64,000 nt of DNA. Source: Hypericum androsaemum (Eukaryota > Streptophyta > Magnoliopsida > Malpighiales > Hypericaceae). Location of the stretch: the NCBI GenBank assembly GCA_963995505.1, contig OZ023184.1, positions 14,754,228-14,818,227 on the forward strand. The letters run 5' to 3'. A model generated the notes under the pieces. That model was given only the letters and a program-made list of their open reading frames with translations. It was not told where the DNA came from and did no database searches. Each line of letters starts with the position of its first letter. The stretch's first letter is position 1. Position numbers and translations under genes: made by a program. Of the stretch, positions 1 through 10,375 are shown in pieces.

Positions 1-150
1 AGCTCCTTAGAAGGAACGAGGAATAAAGCACACAAATAAAAATCTTCCTCGTAAAGAAGTTGCAGAACCAAATCAAATCCGTCGTATATAATTTGATGGA
101 ATTCCATAATTCAACTTCTCGCAGGTGTAACATTGGTCCGTCGTCCCACC

Positions 151-1716
<1,566 letters not shown>

Positions 1717-1780
1717 TTTGCAATTCAATTTGTTGATACTAATATTGCTAATCTTATGAAGGATTCGTCGCGGTAGCTGG

Positions 1781-1790
1781 TATTTTATAG
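1781..1790 (-). promoter_or_regulatory. TATA box of the chitinase gene
   Basis: Read on the minus strand, CTATAAAATA lies 65 bp upstream of the ATG at 1716. That leaves room for a leader of roughly 30-40 bases, and it argues that the in-frame ATG at 1845 is not part of the transcript. Confidence 0.6.
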
Positions 1791-1845
1791 GCGGGGAAAT
1801 AGTACCGTTTAAAAAAAGGGGACCGTAAGGAGACCTCGATTTCAT

Positions 1846-3544
1846 CTATTATTTCGAGTTCTGATCTGTTGGACCGTTAATTAGGTCGAAAGTTTTCATA
1901 AAAAATTAGTGTATTAAATAATTATATTTAGTATTAAAATGTAAAAAAATCCTAAAGATTCTCTAATTGTATTTAAAATTTTATCATTTATAAGTATCAA
2001 AATCATAATTTAAAAACTCTAAATGTAACAAAATTGAAAAAAAATTATTTTCAAAAATTAAAGTTTGGGCAATATAGTACATATCGACCGATTTGTTCGA
2101 TTGAACTAATGATTAGTAAAGTTGATCACTGGTTCAACCGTTCAACAAACTTTTGTGTAAAAATGACCTAATATTGGTATGAGGTCCTAGTCGAATTTGA
2201 ATGCTAAAACAATGGAAAATGCCACTAGCACAAGTTTGCAAGTGTTAGAACAAGAATGCACTAAAAAAATCAAACTCGTAAATTAACTGGTATAGATTCA
2301 TTTCAATTTAAATCAACCAATGAGTTTGAACTCCTGTACTCAACTGTTTTAAATTCTAATAGGAAGTATTTTGTATTTTTGTAATTTTGACAATTCAAAT
2401 TTGAATTAATCGTATTGTGGGTATATAGTAAAACTTCTATAAAGTGACGTCGATGAGATTGAAAAAAAATATATTTTAGAGAGGTTATTGTACAAGAGAG
2501 TTTTACATTTTTCTTAATCCAAAAATATTAAGATTGAGTTTTTGCACAATAAATATGTAAATACCAAAAAAAATTTACTTTGTCTATATTCAAATTACAT
2601 AAAATCTCAGTTTATAATATAATTCAAATGCTACACTTGATTGAAATATTTTTTTACAAGAAGATGATCACGTGAATAATTTGTCTAATATTTTCTTACA
2701 ACAAAACGAAGATCATGTTATTCATTATCTCTATATTTAATCTTCTTTAGTTCAAACATATCTAATAATTTGTCTCATAGTGTTTTGGTACCATTGTAAA
2801 AAATTTCCAAGAATGGTGAAATTTAATCTTATACTAAAGAAGACACCGTAGCGTGATTGGCTTTTAGAGAAGAAAGAACAAGGCTAATACTATATGCGTA
2901 CTTTTGTAAATGGCATTACATGAGGTGCATTGCACGTTAGCACGTACGCCGTTTTCTGGATAGGGGTATTTTTGTACTCTTACTTATTGTCTGGTTCGTT
3001 TGGTGGGGGATGACCAACGGCAGCTAGACAAGAAGAAGACTCCGAAACACAACATGGGCGTAGCAGGGTAACCACGGAAATTGTACAACGATCCCCACAT
3101 ATACAATGAACGATTATAATTTTATCGTGTTTAAATTTATGATATTATATGTTAAGTTTATTAAAATTTGATTAAAAAAAATATTTCCGTTATAAATTAC
3201 ATATCTTTTTTCTCCCGTGGCGTTTATTTTAAGAAGATTTACGACTTTGTATCGTTTTTCAAAAGTATTGATACCAAATCTAAATTTATCTGAATTTTAA
3301 ACTATCAGACTGAATTAATTATTTTACTATCCAATATTCGGATCTACAAAATTGAGATGCTCACCACTTACTTTCTGTGGAATACAATTTACCTTTAAAA
3401 CAAATTAAGACAACGGTGGCCCCAACAACAACAGGGAACCTGACGTCCGCCACAGGGTGCAGTAGGATGGTGGGCCCGACCTGTGTGGCACTCTGGAGAA
3501 GTAGAGGAGGATCACTAGGGAGCAAAATATGAGAGATTAATGGA
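1846..3544. other. AT-rich intergenic DNA, no gene seen
   Basis: This stretch lies between the chitinase promoter and the MULE. It is strongly AT-rich apart from 3420-3530. No coding frame, RNA gene or clear transposon end was recognised. Confidence 0.6.
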
Positions 3545-3552
3545 GCATGGGA

Positions 3553-3925
3553 GGGTTTTTTTTCTGAATGGTGTTACTATTCATCCTTTTTTGTGAAAAA
3601 AGCGTCCGATTTGAAAGTATTGCTGGGATGGTGTCCACGTGGCACGGACGCCGAAAAAAGTCGGATCTTGGACCAAGATCCGACTTTTTTTGTCGGATGA
3701 CCAAGATCCGACTAAAAAAGTCGGATCTTGGTCCAAGATCCGACCGTTTTTCTCGGATGATATATCCGACTAAAAAAGTCGGATCTTGGTCCAAGATCCG
3801 ACCGTTGTCGGATGACCAAGATCCGACTTTTTTTGTCGGATCTTGGTCCGGTATAAAGTGGATTTCCGAAGGATATCGAGATCCAACTATAACAAGATCC
3901 AACAAAAAAAGTCGGATTTCGGTCC
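3553..3925 (+). repeat. Left terminal inverted repeat of the MULE
   Basis: The outer 110 bases match the right end almost base for base. The inner part is an array of short palindromes built from GTCGGATC and GATCCGAC separated by A or T runs. The repeats are shuffled relative to the right end, so the inner boundary is approximate. Confidence 0.8.
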
Positions 3926-3994
3926 ATATAAACACCAAAATCTGACTTTTTCCGTCGCTCACACTCCCGTCCTCGATATCGCCTTCCCGTCTGT

Positions 3995-4258
3995 CCCGCT
4001 CGCTCGCTCCCCGCCCCCGCTCCCCGCTCCCCGCTCCCCGCCCCCCGACCCCGCCCCCCGCCCCCCGCTCCCCGCTCGCCGCCCCCGCTCCCCGCTCCTT
4101 GCCCCCGCTCCCCGCTCCCCGCCCCCGCTCCCCGCTCCCCGCCCCCGCCCCCGCTCCCCGCCCCCGTCCCCGCCCCCGCCCCCGCTCCCCGCCCCCCGCC
4201 CCCGCCCCCCGCCCCTGCTCCCCGCTCGCCGGCTCGCCGGCTCGCCCGCCTCTTGGTC
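3995..4258 (+). repeat. C-rich, nearly A-free minisatellite
   Basis: About 260 bases are built from CCCCGC and CTCCCCGC units in variable order, with almost no adenine. It lies between the left inverted repeat and the PMD gene. The minus strand is correspondingly rich in runs of four to six G, so G-quadruplex (minus) and i-motif (plus) folding are plausible. Proline/arginine-rich frames read through it are compositional, not genes. Confidence 0.8.
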
Positions 4259-4435
4259 CGGCCCCCGACGTCGTATTAGGTAAAATTTTTAATTAGTTAA
4301 TTGTGAATGTTAGTTAATTGGTTAATTGTTGTTGTTAGTTAATTGGTTAATTGTTGATATTTTTTATTTTTGAGGGATGTTAATTGTTGATGTTGGTTAA
4401 TTGTAATTTGTAGATAATTGGTTAAAAAAAATTTG

Positions 4436-4650
4436 GTTCGAATGGTGCGACCAAAATTTCGGTCTGACCGGTCTGGCCAAAAAATTGATCAGACCAAATT
4501 GACCGAAAAATGGTCCGACCGGTTTGACCGAAAAATGGTCCGACCGGTTTGACCGAAAGATGGTCCGACCGGTTTGACCGAAAGATGGTCCGGCCGGCCA
4601 GTTTGACCAAAATAAGGTCCGAGTGGTTTGACCGTTAAACAATGTGACCG
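4436..4650 (+). repeat. Subterminal tandem repeat, unit about 25 bp
   Basis: Imperfect direct repeats of a unit reading roughly TGGTCCGACCGGTTTGACCG plus five bases, at least six copies. The GACCGGT core is itself palindromic. A related GACCGGT-rich patch lies near the other end (9415-9490), so these look like subterminal transposase-binding repeats. Confidence 0.75.
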
Positions 4651-4791
4651 TAATATGGTCTGTAATAACGCTATTTTAATTAATTTTTTGATTAATGTTC
4701 TAATTGTTCAATGTTTAACATTGTTGGATTTGCTAAGTTTGTTAATATATTGGTATATAATGTTCTAATATGTCTATTGTGTTGTTTAGAT

Positions 4792-7635
4792 ATGGATGCA
4801 CAGCTATACGGGCATCTTCTAGGGAATGGAGGACCCTTAGATACGTCGGTATTAGTGCACCAGGATGTGCACCGTTCTCAGGACGTGTGGAACCGTGAGG
4901 TTCGTGAAGGGATTAACGATAATCAGGACACATTGTTGAAGATACACCGACGGAAATGGACGGTGTCTCATGTGCAGAACGAGGCCTTTATAGCCTATAT
5001 GAAGGAGGCAGGTTTCTGGGATGTGTGGTGTATTGGCTGGGTCGTTCTCGAAACAGCATTTGTTACAGCCTTGGTGGAGCGGTGGCGGCCGGAGACCCAT
5101 ACGTTCCATATGCCTGTGGGTGAGATGACAGTTACTCTTCAGGACATTGCTGTGTTGTTCGGGCTTCCTATCGATGGTCACCCAGTAACAGGGTTGCAGA
5201 CACCTCCTGATTGGCACGAGTTCTGCGTACGCCTATTTGGCAGTAACCCGGCAGATACCCCTGGAATGGTTTGGAAAAACCAAATTGCCCTTAAATGGTT
5301 CGAGGACCATTTTGACCCTGCTACTATCCCAATTGATGCTGGTGATGAGGTCGTAAAACGATATGTTCGAGCGAACATATTGCGACTTATCGGATGCATT
5401 CTTTTTCCCGAGTCTAGTGATGCCAGGGTGAACACATACTGGTTGCCACTTCTAGAGAATGTAGAGGCAATTGGTTCTTACAGCTGGGGTAGTGCGTGTT
5501 TGTCACACACGTACAGCCATTTATGTAGAGCCACAAGCTCGACACGTTCACTTATTGCCGGGGCGATGACGCTAATATGTATGTGGGCTTGGGAACGGAT
5601 CATCCCAAATCGTCCGGTTTTGTTAAATCCGGCAGTGCAACAACCTGGGCAAGCACTGGGCATCAGGTACAAATTATTACTTAATGCGCTGTAGCCGCTG
5701 ATTAATCTTATAGAATTGACGTGATATTTTTATGTCACTGTGCAGGTGGAGTGAAAAATTTAACAGAGCGGCCAGCAAAAAAATAACAACCGTATCTGTT
5801 TACAGACGCAGGTTGGATGAGCTTAGAGAATCAGATGTAAGTAATTTGTTTATTAAATTTTAATGAATAGTTTTGACTTAAATCATACTGTGTTGCATAC
5901 ATATAACCATGACCATTTGGACGAGCTACGACTGTGTGCATTTGTTACAGGTTGTATGGATGCCGTATAACGACGAGATTCTTAGCAATCTCCCGACAAT
6001 ATGCCATCGTGATTGTGGCTTATGGTTGGCACGAGTCCCGTTGATATGCTTTTTACATGTGGAGTGGCATTATCCTGATCGGGTGTTACGACAGTTCGGA
6101 TTACTCCAGGGTATTCCGGCTAGCCCTGAGATCGATGAGGCGACACATAGTGCGGTGGATGGTCGGGGTCAGGCTGGCCAAAATTGGAATGCTATTTACG
6201 AAGGCCATGTGAAGATCTGGGTGGAATTTCGGACAAGATATGTGTATCACAGAGTACCTACATCGCCGTATATCCATTATCATGATGGATATATGGATTG
6301 GTACAGGAAGATTACTCGGCGATTCATCAGCCCTGCTAGCGCAATGTTACACATGAGTGTAAGTCAATTTAGCTATGTTAAATAAAGATGTTGTCTATTT
6401 TAATTTTAATAGCGATGTTCCACAATGCTAATGATAATAAAATTTTATTTGTAGGCGGATGTTGTTGAGCATATACGCCACAGGTCTTCAGACATTTCAG
6501 AAATTCAGAATTTGTCGCAGGTTGCACTTGGGTTCGCCGGCGAGCAAAGACGGTACCTAGGTCTCCGCGACAGCCAGGCACCTGTGGGACTGGCGGAGCA
6601 CATGACATACGATCTTCCTCAATCAGAGAGGGTATCTGTCGTGAGACGCAAAACCACCCTTTTCAACAAGCGGCAACCAATACCCCGGCCTGAGCTCGTA
6701 CCTGGTTATCAAGTGGAGCCCATGGTCTGGGAAGATTATCGGTCGAGATCGCAGATTCCAGCAAACACAGTGACGTCTCTCAGCATGGATACCTCCGCCT
6801 CTCATCCATTCTCCCAGCACACAGATTTTGGCACCCCCGGCTCCGCTTCCCAGCCGTCCCACCAGCACTCGAGTTACGGCCTAGCCCACACTGGGGTGCC
6901 GCATTCCCAGCTGTTTACTCCCCCTGGGCAGAGGTATTTGTTTATCTTAATGTGTGGTATTAATTATGAATTTTATTACAATATGTTCAATTGTTTTGAT
7001 TTCATTATTATATAAATTTTTGGGTTTGTTATTAGGGGTGTTCTCATTGGAGACGGTACAACGGCAGCTAGGTCTGTGCAGCCGTTTTCTTACGGACTGG
7101 GCCCTTCCGGATCGGGTTTCGGCGTCGCCCCCTCCGCTGCTCATCCATTATTCAGGGAAAATATATTTGGTTGGCCCCAAACTGGGGCTCATACGTCCGA
7201 CACGTAGTCCAGTTTTGGTTTGACCCGGTCTGGTGTACAGACATCCCAACTATTTGAGACACCTACACAGAGGTTGGTTCTCTACAATTTGGTGTGTGTA
7301 AATTATGAATTTTATTTAAAAATTTTGAATTGATTGTATGGCTTTATTGTGTTGATAACATAATTTGTTGATTTTGATAAATTTGTATGATATTTTATAA
7401 TAGGACTTCGCCACGTGATACTCATGGTAGTGGTGACTCTTCATTTGATGATCCAACCGATTTTGAGGATGAAGAAATACCTCTGGTCCGGCGTCAGCCT
7501 AATCGGGGAGCTAGAGAGGCTGGTGTGCGATGTTTTACAGGAGGACACCTGAATGTGCCTGGAAAGGGAAAGGGGAAGGCGAATGCTCACGCAGATAAGC
7601 ATCAAAAGGAGAAGCCTCAGAAGAAGAAGAAGTAG
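4792..7635 (+). pseudogene. Plant mobile domain (PMD, MAIN/MAIL-like) gene of the MULE, six exons, one nonsense codon
   Basis: PMD (aminotransferase-like PMD) proteins occur as host MAIN/MAIL1 silencing factors and as cargo of plant transposons. Exons 4792-5666, 5746-5836, 5951-6358, 6455-6933, 7036-7272 and 7404-7635 all join in frame with GT-AG borders, giving 773 codons. Recognisable PMD stretches are GFWDVWCIGW, HTFHMPVGEMTVTLQDIAVLFGLPIDG, and NLPTICHRDCGLWLARVPLICF to WHYPDRVLRQFG in exons 1 and 3. The last exon has the low-complexity acidic then basic tail ending in KKKK. TAG at 7205-7207 interrupts exon 5 at codon 675, after the whole PMD, and the frame continues normally beyond it. 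The product may therefore be a 674-aa protein lacking the tail. The start at 4792 was chosen because the upstream in-frame stretch is AT-rich and non-conserved. Confidence 0.82.
7205..7207 (+). other. Premature TAG in PMD exon 5
   Basis: ACG TAG TCC lies in a frame that stays open on both sides and splices in phase to the final exon. CAG to TAG by a single C-to-T change is the simplest origin. CAG is a CHG context, which plants methylate in transposons. Confidence 0.6.
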
Positions 7636-7933
7636 TTTATGCTTCTGTACTAGACATTCGTTGGATGCTTTTATGACTGTATTAACTTCACTTTTTTTAT
7701 GATTTGTGTTTTAGTTCTCGAAACTTTTCAAACGTTATACCTTTCTAGATAAGTATGCCGTCAAGATATTAAACAAAGTACGGTATAAGGAAATACGACA
7801 TGACAAAACTAAGAAGTGCAATACTAAAATAGGATGACAACAATCTGAAATAACGGATAAAAAAAATATCTTTATGTTTCTCAACACGTTGTCACAATTC
7901 TCATCAGAATTCCCGGTAGGGACATATTTGCCA
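7636..7933. other. Convergent intergenic gap inside the MULE
   Basis: AT-rich DNA between the 3' ends of the plus-strand PMD gene and the minus-strand genes. No coding frame was recognised. Confidence 0.5.
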
Positions 7934-8291
7934 CTATTCCTTGAAAACTCGTTTAACATTCTCGTGATCAACACTGAAATGTATTCGATTTTCTTCATAC
8001 GAGACATAAATCTGTTCAAAAAATACGTAATTAGGTCAATGATTATATTAAAATAATTTACTGACGACGATGTAATGATAATATAAGCTTACATCTTTCA
8101 CTAGCAACACACATCCATCACAGTAGGTACTCTCAATTTCTTGTAAACTCCCCGTGATTTCGCCAGTAGGATCCTTCATAAATTTATAGATATGAAGTCT
8201 TTGATAATTAAAAAATATGATTAAGAAATAAATAATATATTATATTATAATACCTGAAAAACTGCTCTAGGTGTGTTTCACGATTTTCCAT
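7934..8291 (-). CDS. Possible OB-fold (HROB/DUF4539-like) coding fragment captured by the MULE, three exons
   Basis: On the minus strand, exons 8254-8291, 8093-8198 and 7934-8011 join in phase with GT-AG borders into a short protein starting MENRETHLEQFFR. It contains KFMKDPTGEITGSL, then GCVLLVKDIYV, then ENVKRVFKE and a stop. The DPTGEI...G..L / G.VLLLK / N...VF pattern is what I know from the OB-fold of homologous-recombination OB-fold proteins (HROB). The first exon overlaps the end of the transposase exon in another frame, so its true start is uncertain. It could be a captured host gene tail or a distant transposon domain. Confidence 0.4.
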
Positions 8292-9202
8292 GGACTGAAA
8301 AGTGTGCCCCTTCTTTCCTGTGAGACACGGATCTCCCATTTGCAATCATCAGTCTCCCATTTTTTACACTTCACAGAAAAAGTTTCTGGCCTTGTTTCTT
8401 TTCGGACAAACTCACGCCCATCGTTCATTACGAACGCCTCGATCTCCCTCTTTGCATCAAATTTGCTCTTCCAAATCGTACCCTCTTTCAACAAACCAGA
8501 ACAACTTCCATCTATTGCTCGGTCGCAATCCCATTCTTCACCATAAACAGTCATCGATGATTGTTCACCGGGATCAGTTAGAGCGAGTTCACCGTATTGT
8601 TGTTCTCGGTATTGTTGTTCCTCTTCTTCTACTACTTCTTCTTCATCTTCGTCTTCTTCTGCTTCATTTTCGTCTTCTTCTGCTTCGTCTTCGTCTTCGT
8701 CTTCGTCTTCTTCTGCTTCGTCTTCACGATCAAAATTGTATGTGGCATATGGACCCGTCTCTCTAGGATCATTTTCAAACCAATCAAATATTGGTTCATG
8801 AGCAACATCCATCCCCGTTGACGTACCAGCTTCAACGACAAACGGGTTGTAATTATTAACCCTCTTTTCCACAATGATTGTAAGCTTAATCTCCTTCACC
8901 ATTGGTCCAAAGAAGTTAATCATGGTCTCCAGCATTATCCTAACATCTTCATCGTCGTTAATAAACATTGGACCAAATTGTCCTCTTCCAAATGGACATC
9001 TAAATATCAATGGCCCAAATTCTTCATTTGGACATATTGGGATCTTTTCGTTAACTTTTTTCCGCAAGATATTGTATCTAACAAATGCTGCATGAAATTT
9101 CAACTTCTCTTTCCTACCACCTTGGTAATCAAAACCGGTTTCATTGTTGTTGAAAATTACTCCATCGTATTTCAACTTTATTCTTATAACCCGGTTAGCC
9201 AT
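8267..9202 (-). pseudogene. MuDR-type transposase, N-terminal part only
   Basis: A 311-aa open frame. Residues 1-110 resemble the N-terminal region of plant MULE transposases (MANRVIRIKLKYDG, then FGRGQFGPMFINDDEDVRIM). Next is a long acidic tract of Glu/Asp (about 165-200). The MuDR N-terminal DNA-binding domain follows at about 235-305 (WKSKFDAKREIEAF, FSVKCKKWETDDCKWEIRVS). The frame stops just where family members continue into HTC and the DDE core. No MULE catalytic domain or SWIM zinc finger is present, so it cannot act as a transposase by itself. It might bind the element ends. Confidence 0.8.
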
Positions 9203-9414
9203 TATGAATACTACAACAAAAGAAAACAGTATGCAATTCTATATTAGCAACACAAAACATAATTTATATTAACGAAAATATCATATAAACATACATTCTT
9301 CTCCATCAATTTTTTGGTCCGAGACCACCTTAAGAACCAGATGAAATTTAATCGGACTGGCAGGGTGGTCACTTTTTGTACTCGACCATCCGGAATTTAC
9401 CAAGAAAAAATTCA

Positions 9415-9490
9415 CAATCTGACCGGTCGGACCGACCCGACCGGTCCGACCATTCCGACTCATTAAACCGGTCTGGCCATTGGGGTTGGT
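9415..9490 (+). repeat. Right subterminal GACCGGT-rich patch of the MULE
   Basis: Clustered GACCGGT, GGTCCGACC and CCGACCC motifs that match the core of the left subterminal 25-bp repeats. They lie upstream of the minus-strand transposase gene. Confidence 0.55.
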
Positions 9491-9507
9491 CAGTTTATAA
9501 AATTCGC

Positions 9508-9740
9508 ACACCCACAAAATTTTAAACAATCAGATATCACACTCAAAAAATATAAGGAATTAATAATTTCAAAAGCTAACATATACTAATTATTTTTAAT
9601 TAATGAACAAACTCTACATATATACACCCACAAAATTTTAAACAATCAGATATCACACTCAAAAAATAGAAACAATTAATAATTTCAAAGCTAAAATATA
9701 CTAATTATTTTTAATTAATGAACAAACTCTACATATATAC
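9508..9740 (+). repeat. Direct tandem duplication, 116-bp unit
   Basis: Two nearly identical copies, 9508-9623 and 9624 to about 9740, both starting ACACCCACAAAATTTTAAAC and ending in ATATATA. They lie inside the MULE, between the transposase promoter and the right inverted repeat. Confidence 0.85.
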
Positions 9741-9865
9741 CAAAATATTAAAGTAAATTAATTTACCTGGTTTTGGGCAGGGTCTTCTATGGTGGTATGC
9801 AGGACGTCTTCGTATGGATGACAAAAGGCTTCTGCGAGGTATCCATTATATAGGCGATATGATCG

Positions 9866-10219
9866 ACCAAGATCCGACCAAAAAAGTCGGATCTTGGACC
9901 AATATGATAAATTCGACAAAAAATGTCGGATCTTGGTCATATCCGAAATCTCCTATTCAGATTTCGGATATGGCCTATCGACCAAGATCCGAGAAAAACG
10001 GTCGGATCTTGGACCAAGATCCGACTTTTTTAGTCGGATATATCATCCGACTAAAAAAGTCGGATCTTGGTCATCCGACAAAAAAAGTCGGATCTTGGTC
10101 CAAGATCCGACTTTTTTCGGCGTCCGTGCCACGTGGACACCGTCCCCGCAATACTTTCAAATCGGACGCTTTTTTCACAAAAAAGGGTGAATAGTAACAC
10201 CATTCAGAAAAAAAAACCC
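9866..10219 (-). repeat. Right terminal inverted repeat of the MULE
   Basis: Reverse complement of the left end, with the same GATCCGAC / GTCGGATC palindrome array and the same terminal GGG-T-run. It ends at 10219, directly before the second copy of GCATGGGA. Confidence 0.8.
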
Positions 10220-10375
10220 GCATGGGATCCTCACCAGCAAATTTTAGGGAATTGGAAATTTTGTTGGCAATTTGGGTTTAGGGTTTGTGAGAGAATTGGA
10301 CAAATTATTTTGACGATGACTTGGACCATTTTTTAAGGAAAGGGGACTTTTTTATTTGAGAAATTTAAGAAAGGG

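Larger units (their letters stand above)
3553..10219. mobile_element. Mutator-like element (MULE) carrying a PMD gene and a truncated transposase
   Basis: The element is bounded by long inverted repeats. The left end (GGGTTTTTTTTCTGAATGG, then the GTGTCCACGTGGCACGGACG stretch) is matched in reverse complement at the right end. It is flanked by a perfect 8-bp direct repeat GCATGGGA at 3545-3552 and 10220-10227. Inside are a PMD gene on plus (4792-7635) and, on minus, an OB-fold-like piece (7934-8291) and the N-terminal part of a MuDR transposase (8267-9202). The two gene sets converge, as mudrA and mudrB do in maize MuDR. The catalytic transposase core is absent, so the copy is probably non-autonomous. 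MULEs usually make 9-bp duplications; 8 bp is at the edge of the known range. Confidence 0.88.

Noticed and set aside
1717..1845. Upstream in-frame extension of the chitinase to an ATG at 1845
   Set aside because: A TATA box lies between this ATG and the one at 1716, and the extension would bury the signal peptide.
3537..3962. Open frames on both strands in the MULE ends
   Set aside because: They are translations of the palindromic terminal repeats and recur at the other end of the element.
4099..4296. Proline/arginine-rich open frames
   Set aside because: Produced by the C-rich minisatellite; any frame without T or A tends to stay open.
4436..4650. CRISPR-like spaced repeat array
   Set aside because: The repeats are directly adjacent without unique spacers, inside a plant transposon.
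8302..8821. Plus-strand frames rich in Leu/Phe over the transposase
   Set aside because: Antisense of the acidic Glu/Asp tract of the minus-strand transposase.
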